Shown here piece after piece: positions 58,501 to 64,000 of a stretch of DNA of 64,000 nt. Every line of letters begins with the position of its first letter. The stretch's first letter is position 1. A program made the translations under genes and the position numbers. Source of the stretch: Phymorhynchus buccinoides (lineage: Eukaryota > Mollusca > Gastropoda > Neogastropoda > Raphitomidae); NCBI GenBank assembly GCA_017654935.2, contig CM065690.1, positions 39,375,509-39,439,508 of the forward strand. Reading direction: 5' to 3'. The notes below the pieces were generated by a model. That model saw nothing but the letters and a program-made list of their open reading frames with translations, did not search any database and was not told the origin of the DNA.

Positions 58501-61142
58501 CACAAACTGAGAAGCAGAAAAACAAAGAAAAGAAATTGGACAGTCTGAATCTTTAGAGTTAGTTAATTAATTAGTCTGTTACAGTCCCGTCAACAGCTGT
58601 TTATCTCAGGACTGTCACCGCGTAAAGTTTGACCACGTATAACAAAACACATATCAATGATTCCTAACAACGTCCAAAAACCTGAAGAAAAAATAAAAAA
58701 ATAAACAGTACAATTCACGACATGGCATCTCCATCATTGTACCCTATAGCTCTGACAGAACAAAGAGGTTTGATAAAATGACATCATCAGCAACATGAAA
58801 GGAAGAAGAAGAGAGGGCAGAGAACTCACGGGATCCACGCTGGGCTTGGCATAATCAAAGTTGACTAAATGAGCTGGAGAGGACACTCCACTGGAGCTGG
58901 GGGATTCCTGAACAAAGCTTGCCTTCCACTGCTGCACCACAGAAAACACAGAGCAATCAATCAATCAACATGCTCTTATACAATTTAAAAAATAGAGAAC
59001 AAATATTAAACAATCTGTTTGCCTTGGCCAATTAACAAATAAACTGAATTTACAATACTATAGTACACATAACCACTACAATATTTTTTAGTTCAGAGCA
59101 GGGACAGCTGACATCAGTTTGTTCACTAAAATGATTATATAAATTATATCAGATGCTCCCAAAAAATTAAACTTTACTACAGTTTGTTTGTTTTTCGGAA
59201 AGACTCTTTTGGAAGCATGCCCATATAACATTTTCTTATTTTAACCTGCACAATAAGTACAAGTACAATCAGATTAATCAAGCGGCCATCTATCAAATCA
59301 TCATGTTCACTATATAAATATCTGGCCAAAACCAGACAACACAAACAAAAGAGAAAGGTGCAGTCTATTCTTGCAGACAGTAGCAGATGGATGAGAGAAA
59401 GCAGAGAGAATTGAGGAAGACTTTGCAGAGAATGATTAGGCGACAGCAGACAGACACACAAACAGGACTGGACACAGACCTTGTTTTCTACAGGAGAGGG
59501 AGGAGTGGCTCTCTTCAGGGTACTTCCGGGTGGAAGATCTGCTGCAAACGGTTCATCTGAAACAGACACTGAAACAGTGATCTACTGCGAAAGGCTTAAC
59601 CCTTTCACCGCCAATGTCGCATTTATGCACCACAATGGTTTAGCACCCATGCCACTAAAAGGCATGAAATCAGGGCCTGTTATCTGAAGACCCCATTTTC
59701 TTAATTTTGGGAGGTAAGGATAAACCTTACTTTATACACGTCCAGAGGAATTTCCAATATCGCAGATGTGGTTTTTTTTTTCTCTACCCAGAAGAATGGC
59801 TGGCGGCGAAATGGTTAATGATACAGACAGTGATCTGCTGCAAAATTAATGGTCCATCTAAAACCGACAGTGATCAGCTACTCCACTCTTTGTGCAACTG
59901 TATTTTGCAAAACATAATCAAAATCTGCTCCCTAGAATTTCAGGTTAAATTCAAAGCATAATTTAAATGAATAAATGTCATAGCTCGTAAGTTTTATCAG
60001 AAATATCATCAGTTATGCATGCTTTTTATTTATACTATATATACACATAAACTCACATGCATAAGTGTTTGCACACACACACACACAAGCGATTCCTCTT
60101 ACCACTGAGTGTGGAGTATGGCATGAGAGAGGAAGGGAGCTGAGGGGGTAGCTCGATGTCGTTACGGCGTAAGACCACCAAATGCATAGCAATACAAAAC
60201 TCTTCAACCGACAACGCTCCATCACGATTCAAGTCTGACAATTGCCTGTCAAACACACATACAAATGCATTTTTAGATGCATGAACCACCACATATTAAC
60301 ACATACATGCTCTGTTTAACTGCAGTAAAGCGTATTTTTCGGACTATAAGGCGATACTTTTTTCTCAGACTGAGACCCCTGCGCCTTATAATATGACTAA
60401 TAAAATAGTAAGAAAATAGAATAACAAAATCTGGATTTTGTGTAAAATTTTGGGGGGGGTCTTATAGTCTGAAAAGTATGGTACTTCTGTTCTTGCAGAA
60501 CTGGCATTACCCCCACCCCCAAAAAATAATAACAATAAAAATTATAACAATAGTCGTTCAAATATCATACAAGCAAACTTTCATTCAAGAGAGAAGTAAA
60601 AAAAAAAATAAAAAGAGAGAGAACAGATTAAAAATAAAGAAGATATCAGTGATTAGGAAGATACATTTGTACAGCTGAGATTGTTGGTGAATGGAAAGCT
60701 TACCAGATTTTAGACAATTCCATGACAGGCAGCTTGGATTTCTCAAAGAAGTTTTTAGCCACGGGACCTGAAACCACAGCAACATTCAGATACCACTAAC
60801 CCTTTCACCGCCAAAGTCGCATTTTTAGCACCACATTGATTTAACACCTATGTCACTAAAAGGCATCACATTGGGGTCTATTATCCAAAGACCCTATTGT
60901 CTTAGTTTTGGGAAGTAAGGATAGACCTTATTTTATATATGTCACAGAAGAATCCATAATACTGCAAATGGATTTTGTTCTCTACCCAGGTAAATTTAAT
61001 GGAAATGTTTGGTTGAAGTATGTTTGGCGGCGAAAGGGTTAAATAGCAGTTACTAAACCATGAAGAGCAGGCTAAACACACACACGCACACAAACACACA
61101 CACAGATTTTATAGTTTATATGTGTATATATTTGTGTCGAGT

Positions 61143-61178
<36 letters not shown>

Positions 61179-62618
61179 TGTGTATGCATGAGTGTGAGTG
61201 TCAATATTGTGCACCCGTGTGAATGTGTCTGAGGGTGCAATGTTGTGCATTCATGTGTTTGTGTGTGTAAATGTGTGTGGGTGTACATACACAGAAGTAA
61301 ACACTGTGAATTCCTACATTTTTACACGTATGTGTGCACTACGCCCTGATGTACCTGTGATGTGGCTGTTGAGGTCAGGCTGCATGGAGAGGAACTGCTT
61401 GACGTAGTATTCGCGCTGTTCCTCGGTGATGGTCCACACGTCGTCCACGCTCTCCGCCTCCGAACTGATGGAGGAGGAGTCCACGCCCGGCGGCTCCAGG
61501 GATGACTCCCACTTTTTGATCCCATTGCCAATCAGCACTGCACACACAGCACACACACCTCTTTATTCCCCCAGTTCATTTTACATACACCTACTCACAC
61601 CTGTAAAAGCTCCCACTTTTTTTTATATTCTACCTCTTAATAATTTTACACTATTCTTTTCTTCTTCTTTTTTCTAGGTAACCCCAGGCCAAGGGATGTC
61701 TTGAAGGGGTTAAGTATGCTTAGTGGAGCTGATGGAATGAAAAAAAGAAAAGAAAATTGTGTAAGTAAGAATGAAAGAGGAACAAATAAAGCTTATCAAT
61801 ATACAGTGAAACCTCCCTCATAAGACCTCCCATTAATAGACTCACTCCCACAAAAGACCTACTTCTCCGAGACATTGCCAATTTCTTTTGTAAGTATTAC
61901 AATGACCTCCCTTATAAGACCCCTCCCTAATAAGACCCCTCCCTTATAGGACCCCTTCATTATGGGACCTGATTTTGGATGATTTTGAAGGTCTTATAAG
62001 GGAGGTTCCACTGTTACAAAAACAGGCAAGGTAAGATGGCTAAAGAGTAGTTACTGACTGTGATCCTCGTCCTCTTCAAACATTGGCCCAGTTGTCGTTG
62101 TTGGAGTTGTGGTAGGGGGCAGTGGCTGTGGAGCCCAGGGCGGCGGGCATGGAGCTGGTCATGGAGGAGTTGAGCCCACCTCCCCCTCCCCCTGCAATGC
62201 ACAATAACAAACCTGGCTACCCCTTACACAAGTCGTGTGTACTCCGGATAGCTGAAATATGTGATCTTGATTTGAAATGTGTGTTCCTATTCAGAAAAGT
62301 CCTCAAGCACAGTTCATTGAAAATGTGTAACAGTTAATCTTTAACCTATATTGACAGGAAACTGTCTGAGCAATCGACGAAGAAGACGACGACAAGGCGA
62401 CTGACCTGGTGGCCCACTGTTTGAGGCGAGAGCCACAGGATTGACGTGGCCGGTGTCCAGTGAGCCCTCCTTGCTGACCGCGCTGCTGATGTAGGCCGCA
62501 GGGGCCGTGTGCTGCCGCAGCATGATAGTGCGGAGATGGGTTTGGGCGACTGTGTGAGGGGATGCTTTCGGGGAAAATGCTGGTGATAGAATTGTGCGGA
62601 GAGTACTCACTGGAGCGT
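40414..62618 (-). CDS. REPS1: REPS1, RalBP1-associated EH-domain protein, partial (joined exons)
   Basis: Fifteen exons on the - strand: 62406-62618, 62059-62191, 61355-61537, 60704-60767, 60103-60245, 59480-59556, 58830-58928, 56262-56340, 52624-52809, 50555-50752, 49470-49519, 48905-48949, 42546-42576, 41276-41390 and 40414-40586. REPS1 is an endocytic adaptor: its EH domains bind NPF peptides and its C-terminal coiled coil binds RalBP1. Seen here are a linker, one complete EH domain with a calcium-type EF-hand loop, Ser/Pro-rich linkers with PPPRP motifs, and the C-terminal coiled coil. This order matches human REPS1 after its first EH domain, which must lie beyond 64000. REPS2 is the vertebrate paralogue and cannot be excluded. 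Phases agree across all junctions except for an extra base near 62081 and indels in the last two exons. Confidence 0.9.
40673..40907. mobile_element. TTAA MITE, family A (right arm)
   Basis: TTAA at 40669-40672 and 40908-40911. Ends ccctttaaccgcc and ggctgtgaaaggg. Mirror of 37414-37647. Confidence 0.72.
41276..41390 (-). CDS. REPS1: REPS1 exon (right arm), SDIWGDYTDSATES
   Basis: About 115 nt. One frame reads QRGISAAEGLGGSSDIWGDY, then TDSATESCPPPTP, which looks genuine. The acceptor reads ttgcaaag where the left arm has ttgcagaaagg, so a base is missing here. Run lengths of C differ between arms, so the phase at the donor is uncertain; one C fewer would join the last exon in frame. Confidence 0.68.
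42185..42417. mobile_element. TTAA MITE, family B (right arm)
   Basis: TTAA at 42181-42184 and 42418-42421. Ends ccccttgactgcca and ctgtcagtcaagagg. Mirror of 35963-36178, and the better preserved of the two. Confidence 0.75.
42546..42576 (-). CDS. REPS1: REPS1 31-nt exon (right arm)
   Basis: Same as 35806-35836: SAMPSSEVIQ, phase 0 to 1, cagAG acceptor context and caagGTaatt donor. Confidence 0.65.
42734..43336. mobile_element. TA-type MITE, family D (right arm)
   Basis: Mirror of 34968-35648: left end ccgtaattttcgag preceded by TA, right end ccgaaaaatattgta. Confidence 0.6.
43361..43520. mobile_element. Family D-related MITE (right arm)
   Basis: Mirror of 34808-34948: left end ccatagattttctgattata, right end towards ttatactctataaaatacag. 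Confidence 0.5.
43535..43906. mobile_element. TA-type MITE, family C (right arm)
   Basis: Mirror of 34407-34765: ends cagtggaacctccc and gggagattacactg followed by TA. Confidence 0.65.
43995..44430 (+). mobile_element. SINE-like element with GAA tail (right arm)
   Basis: Mirror of 33936-34330 and a same-strand relative of 11930-12330. It ends gcctgggaacgcag plus (aag)n. Confidence 0.55.
45408..45649. mobile_element. TTAA MITE, family A (right arm)
   Basis: TTAA at 45404-45407 and 45650-45653. Ends ccctttcaccgcc and ggcggctaaaggg. Mirror of 32669-32919. Confidence 0.78.
45940..46740 (-). repeat. Degenerate gcatgcaggtt array (right arm)
   Basis: Mirror of 31600-32370; the + strand shows aacctgcatgcaa motifs. 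Confidence 0.5.
46880..47160 (-). repeat. Degenerate tandem repeat (right arm)
   Basis: Mirror of 31140-31420; the + strand shows acatctttacac motifs. Confidence 0.6.
47229..47773 (-). mobile_element. Tigger/pogo-derived non-autonomous element (right arm)
   Basis: Mirror of 30540-31087 with TA at both edges, three bases shorter overall. Confidence 0.78.
47385..47543 (-). pseudogene. Decayed Tigger-type transposase N-terminus (right arm)
   Basis: Mirror of 30773-30933, with the same broken helix-turn-helix remnant. Confidence 0.6.
48240..48772 (-). repeat. 73-bp minisatellite, 8 units (right arm)
   Basis: gcatgttggatgg occurs 8 times at 73-bp spacing, against 10 in the left arm. The units themselves are nearly identical between arms. 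Confidence 0.93.
48905..48949 (-). CDS. REPS1: REPS1 exon (right arm), SIPLQKTPECGATAE
   Basis: A 45-nt exon in phase 0 after a short CA/GT run. It lacks the six bases (TGTGAG) found at the 5' end of the left-arm version. Confidence 0.72.
48954..48976 (-). repeat. CA/GT microsatellite (right arm, short allele)
   Basis: About 23 bases of (CA)n, against about 65 in the mirror position 29148-29216. Confidence 0.9.
49470..49519 (-). CDS. REPS1: REPS1 exon (right arm), PPAVPPRVQPKD
   Basis: A 50-nt exon, phase 1 to 0, the same as 28606-28655. Confidence 0.87.
50043..50060 (+). repeat. C-rich tract, arm-specific expansion
   Basis: A longer C tract with an added ctggggagccc segment. The left arm at about 28050 shows only a G run followed by tggggcgtcta. 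Another length difference between the arms. Confidence 0.7.
50555..50752 (-). CDS. REPS1: REPS1 exon (right arm), PPTPPPRPQ
   Basis: A 198-nt exon, phase 1 to 1, with the same coding sequence as 27380-27577: VSLVTRGQLQPPP, Gly/Ala-rich, then PPTPPPRPQMHGRSMSVDM. Confidence 0.87.
51129..51367. mobile_element. TTAA MITE, family A (right arm)
   Basis: TTAA at 51125-51128 and 51368-51371. Ends ccctttcactgcc and ggcggcgaaaggg. Mirror of 26750-27000. Confidence 0.78.
51950..52255 (-). repeat. Tandem repeat of about 110 bp (right arm)
   Basis: Mirror of 25870-26170; three units with gataatgggagagagcatga. Confidence 0.8.
52624..52809 (-). CDS. REPS1: REPS1 exon (right arm), PIPKK-ending linker
   Basis: Same 186-nt exon as 25305-25490, phase 1 to 1, joining in frame to the single-copy exon at 56262. 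That joining shows the right arm belongs to the complete gene. Confidence 0.87.
52826..53518 (-). repeat. Minisatellite of 54-57 bp, 13 units (right arm)
   Basis: Mirror of 24596-25285 with the same number of units. A degenerate unit (acagccaaataacatccatg) persists beyond the 53519-54189 element. Confidence 0.9.
53519..54189. mobile_element. 671-bp element with 9-bp target duplication (right arm)
   Basis: Mirror of 23924-24595. ccgcacaac flanks both sides (53510-53518 and 54190-54198). Ends gggtaccagtcaactcgcccc and, inverted, ggcttccagtcaactcacccc. Confidence 0.72.
54459..56261 (-). other. REPS1 intron, first single-copy sequence right of the palindrome
   Basis: Contains an aca/tgt-rich stretch (54880-55190) and the family D element at 55218-55967. 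I see no exon. Confidence 0.6.
55218..55967. mobile_element. TA-type element, family D, about 750 bp, intact ends
   Basis: Ends ctgtattttacggactacaa and, inverted, ccatattttacggactacaa, each with TA outside. Internal acatacacaaggcgcaacat and ccccaatcggaaagaag recur in the fragments at 21963-22790. No transposase is recognised. Confidence 0.68.
56262..56340 (-). CDS. REPS1: REPS1 exon, RIVQPVAVRASP
   Basis: A 79-nt exon (ctccAG / catgGTaagc), phase 0 to 1, encoding ESRIVQPVAVRASPDSHALP and PESIDH. Human REPS1 has TAIVHPVPIRMTP, a clear match. Confidence 0.88.
56507..58213. mobile_element. Solo LTR of about 1.7 kb with 5-bp target duplication
   Basis: Begins TGTGACGTAAGTG and ends ACCTCGTCACA (TG...CA with TGTGACG/CGTCACA inverted ends). 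Flanked by acgtt at 56502-56506 and 58214-58218. Features fitting an LTR are a CT/C-rich tract near the start, a possible promoter region (gctataaacc near 56830) and an aataaa near 57922. No internal retroviral genes follow, so recombination between two LTRs is inferred. A 38-bp direct duplication lies at about 57190-57268, and 57440-57710 is markedly GC-rich. Family (Ty3, BEL or other) is not determined. Confidence 0.7.
57188..57268 (+). repeat. Tandem duplication of 38-40 bp inside the LTR
   Basis: ctatttttagtaggaaacct and atgggccgcaatcttgca are present twice in succession. Confidence 0.85.
58830..58928 (-). CDS. REPS1: REPS1 exon, W-K-ASF...NFDYAK
   Basis: A 99-nt exon (cagcAG / cccGTgagt), phase 0 to 0, encoding WKASFVQESPSSSGVSSPAH and LVNFDYAKPSVDP. 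Its Trp start and Ser-rich content resemble the QWETF...SSSS linker of human REPS1. Confidence 0.82.
59480..59556 (-). CDS. REPS1: REPS1 exon, DEPFAADLPP linker
   Basis: A 77-nt exon (tttcAG / aagGTctgt), phase 1 to 0, encoding DEPFAADLPPGSTLKRATPP and SPVENK. Disordered linker following the EH domain. Confidence 0.8.
59600..59814. mobile_element. TTAA MITE, family A
   Basis: TTAA at 59596-59599 and 59815-59818. Ends ccctttcaccgcc and ggcggcgaaatgg. Shorter than other copies. Confidence 0.78.
60103..60245 (-). CDS. REPS1: REPS1 exon, EH domain 2 EF-hand
   Basis: A 143-nt exon (gacAG / agtgGTaaga), phase 2 to 1, encoding QLSDLNRDGALSVEEFCIAM, then HLVVLRRNDIELPPQLPSSL. The loop D-L-N-R-D-G-A-L-S-V-E-E has acidic or Asn ligands at positions 1, 3, 5 and 12, so calcium binding looks intact. 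Human: [30 protein letters not shown]. Confidence 0.95.
60330..60481. mobile_element. Short TA-type MITE, family D
   Basis: Ends gcgtatttttcggactataa and cttatagtctgaaaagtatg, inverted. The inner part (gagacccctgcgccttata, actaataaaatagta) matches the right portion of the 10466-10845 element. Confidence 0.65.
60704..60767 (-). CDS. REPS1: REPS1 exon, EH domain 2 middle
   Basis: A 64-nt exon (ttcAG / ctgGTaagc), phase 1 to 2, encoding GPVAKNFFEKSKLPVMELSK and IW with the next exon. Human: [22 protein letters not shown]. The Trp spanning the splice junction is the conserved EH-domain residue of the NPF pocket. Confidence 0.95.
60801..61038. mobile_element. TTAA MITE, family A
   Basis: Right TTAA at 61039-61042; left site altered to ctaa. 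Ends ccctttcaccgcc and ggcggcgaaaggg. Confidence 0.75.
61355..61537 (-). CDS. REPS1: REPS1 exon, start of EH domain 2
   Basis: A 183-nt exon (gtgcAG / acagGTacat), phase 1 to 1. After an acidic Ser-rich lead (SSSISSEAESVDD) it encodes VWTITEEQREYYVKQFLSMQ and PDLNSHIT. Human REPS1 has [27 protein letters not shown], an unmistakable match to the first helix of the second EH domain. Confidence 0.95.
61804..62013. mobile_element. TA-type MITE, family C
   Basis: Ends cagtgaaacctccctcataa and ttataagggaggttccactg, preceded by TA. Internal repeats of cccttataagacccctcc. Confidence 0.7.
62059..62191 (-). CDS. REPS1: REPS1 exon, Gly run and DNWAN, one extra base
   Basis: A 133-nt exon (ttgcAG / cacaGTcagt). 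It reads a Gly run, LNSSMTSSMPAALGSTATAP, then YHNSNNDNWAN and a stop. Dropping one base at about 62081 restores FEEDEDH, and the leftover base then joins TG of the next exon exactly in frame. The expected exon is thus 132 nt, and the assembly carries a one-base insertion. Human REPS1 has ENWVSFAD here. Confidence 0.75.
62406..62618 (-). CDS. REPS1: REPS1 exon, linker between EH domains
   Basis: A 213-nt exon (ttccAG / ccagGTcagt). The chosen frame skips two bases and encodes APVSTLRTILSPAFSPKASP ... ending NPVALASNSGPP plus one base, which joins the Gly run of the next exon. An alternative frame (RSSEYSPHNSITSIFPE) is also open, so an internal frame shift cannot be excluded. This is linker sequence with no domain. 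Confidence 0.7.
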
Positions 62619-62949
62619 CTGGAACAACACAAAACGGGAATAACACTGACAACAAAAAAGTACTGACAACTGTATAAATTTATGTACGAGTCAAAAACTC
62701 TGGCCAGCCTGATCATGTCTTGTTCAGTCCTAGCCCTTTGTTACAGTCAACACGAGGCCTGGTGGTTAGAATGCTTCTTGCCTGTTCCTAGAACACTTAG
62801 TTCATAAACAAGTCTTATGGGTGCAACAACACAAAATGACAATAACCTGAAAGGCTGGGTCTAGGGGTAATGTCCCCCAGCAGCTCGAAGCAAAAATGAT
62901 TTATGAAGGTATTTTAGTTTGGCTTTTCCACAATTAATTATAAAGTTAA

Positions 62950-64000
62950 ACGAGACTTACCAAAGTCGAAGTTTTAACTGAGAATTCATAATTGATGTGT
63001 GCGTGGGAAGAGTTACACACACTCTGACCAGGGGATAACGCGATGTGCGACGCCCAGATAAGACAGTCTTTAGCCACATGTGTCCCTGATAAAATCTAAG
63101 GGTGGGGATTTAATGATCTGAAGGGTGGGTATGTGTGTACCTTCCCAACAGCACACTCAAATAATTCAGTTTAAAATTCGACTTCAGGTAAGTCTTGTTT
63201 AGCTTTATTATATACTCGTCTGCTGATGGGTCAGATGGTACACACACTCTGACCAGTGGATAAACTTAAGACTTGAGAGCGGGGACCACATGTATTATAC
63301 AAACATACGCGTGCTCACAACATTGTGTCATAGTGCACCTGTGCTATGCTGACTTAGTTGGCTTTACTGACCAAAAGCTGTTCCAAGGACTGATTGCTCA
63401 AAGAACTTTTGTTCTCTCACGCTCTCCTCTCGCTGCTTTTACACAGTTTTGTGGTAGAATCTGATAAAAAAAATAAAAAAAAAAGTTTTTTAAAGTTTTA
63501 TAGAAAAAAAAAAAAAGTTTATAAAAAAAAAAAAGTTTTATCAGATTTTACCACAAAAATCTGTGTGAAAGCAGCCGAGAGGAGAGAAGTGAGAGAACAA
63601 AAAAGGTCTTTGAGCAAATCAGTCTTGGACAGCTTTTCAGTAAAGCCACAACTAAGTCAGATAGCACAGTGCACTATGACAAAAATGTTGTGAGCACGCG
63701 TATTGTTGTATAATACATGTGGTCCCCGACTCTCAAGTCTTTAAGTTATACCACTGGTCAGAGTGTGTGTGACCTCTACACAATTCAGCATACGGATATA
63801 ATTTATAAAGCTAAAAGACTTACCTAAGTCGAAGTTTAACTGGAATATATTGAGTTGCTGTTGGAAGAGGTACACCATACCCAACCTTCAGATCATAAAT
63901 CCTCACCCTAGATATTTAATCAGGGACAACATGTGACTAAAGAACTGGCTATCTGGGCGGGCGCACATCTCAAGTTATCCATGGTCAGAGTGTGTGTACC
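62950..64000. repeat. Second palindrome at the window edge, centre near 63505
   Basis: ggtagaatctgataaaa and ttttatcagattttacc face each other across A/T-rich spacers. The arms continue outward as inverted copies for at least 450 bp (acactctgaccagtgg against ccactggtcagagtgt; tgctcacaacat against atgttgtgagcacgcg). Each arm holds two copies of a cagagtgtgtgta / agacttacc.aagtcgaagt module. Arms differ by many substitutions and indels. It runs off the window and has no coding content. It could be a fold-back transposon, or again an assembly product. Confidence 0.75.

Overview
The window is eukaryotic. Two intron-rich genes with GT-AG exons are embedded in AT-rich introns packed with microsatellites, minisatellites and non-autonomous DNA transposons. 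Both encode clathrin-endocytosis adaptors with recognisable animal homologues. The style (long introns, many TTAA- and TA-flanked MITEs, oligo-C tracts) suggests an invertebrate, possibly a mollusc; that guess is weak and rests on no diagnostic gene.

Layout. Bases 1-23157 are one contig with the central and C-terminal exons of a PICALM/AP180-type clathrin assembly protein on the + strand. The ANTH domain lies upstream of the window and the last exons are not seen. A gap of exactly 500 N follows (23158-23657). Bases 23658-54458 form one inverted repeat of about 15.4 kb per arm, with its centre near 39153. Both arms carry the same 3' half of a REPS1 gene (RalBP1-associated Eps-homology protein): + strand at 25305-37908 and - strand at 52809-40414. 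From 54459 to the right edge the sequence is single copy and continues REPS1 upstream on the - strand, including a complete second EH domain at about 61.5-60.1 kb. The first EH domain would lie beyond 64000. The right edge is a second, shorter palindrome (62.95-64.0 kb).

The large palindrome is most simply an assembly product. The outer arms agree closely, but within about 2-3 kb of the centre they differ by many small indels, and the last REPS1 exon is broken differently in each arm. Farther out the arms differ like two alleles (10 versus 8 copies of a 73-bp minisatellite; different GT-run lengths). A fold-back read joining two haplotypes of one locus fits all of this. The 500-N gap then places the PICALM contig beside the left arm, so a PICALM-REPS1 fusion or tight linkage should not be inferred. 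Functionally the two proteins do belong together: the PICALM exon at 14.8 kb has three NPF motifs, the ligand of EH domains such as the one in REPS1.

The remaining sequence is mostly repeats. I could define two TTAA-flanked piggyBac-like MITE families (11 and 4 copies), two TA-flanked MITE groups, a decayed Tigger/pogo derivative, a BED-finger DNA transposon, a 672-bp element with a 9-bp target duplication inserted in a minisatellite, a 1.7-kb solo LTR with a 5-bp target duplication, a SINE-like family with a GAA tail, and several minisatellites. I found no convincing new gene system, tRNA, rRNA or CRISPR.
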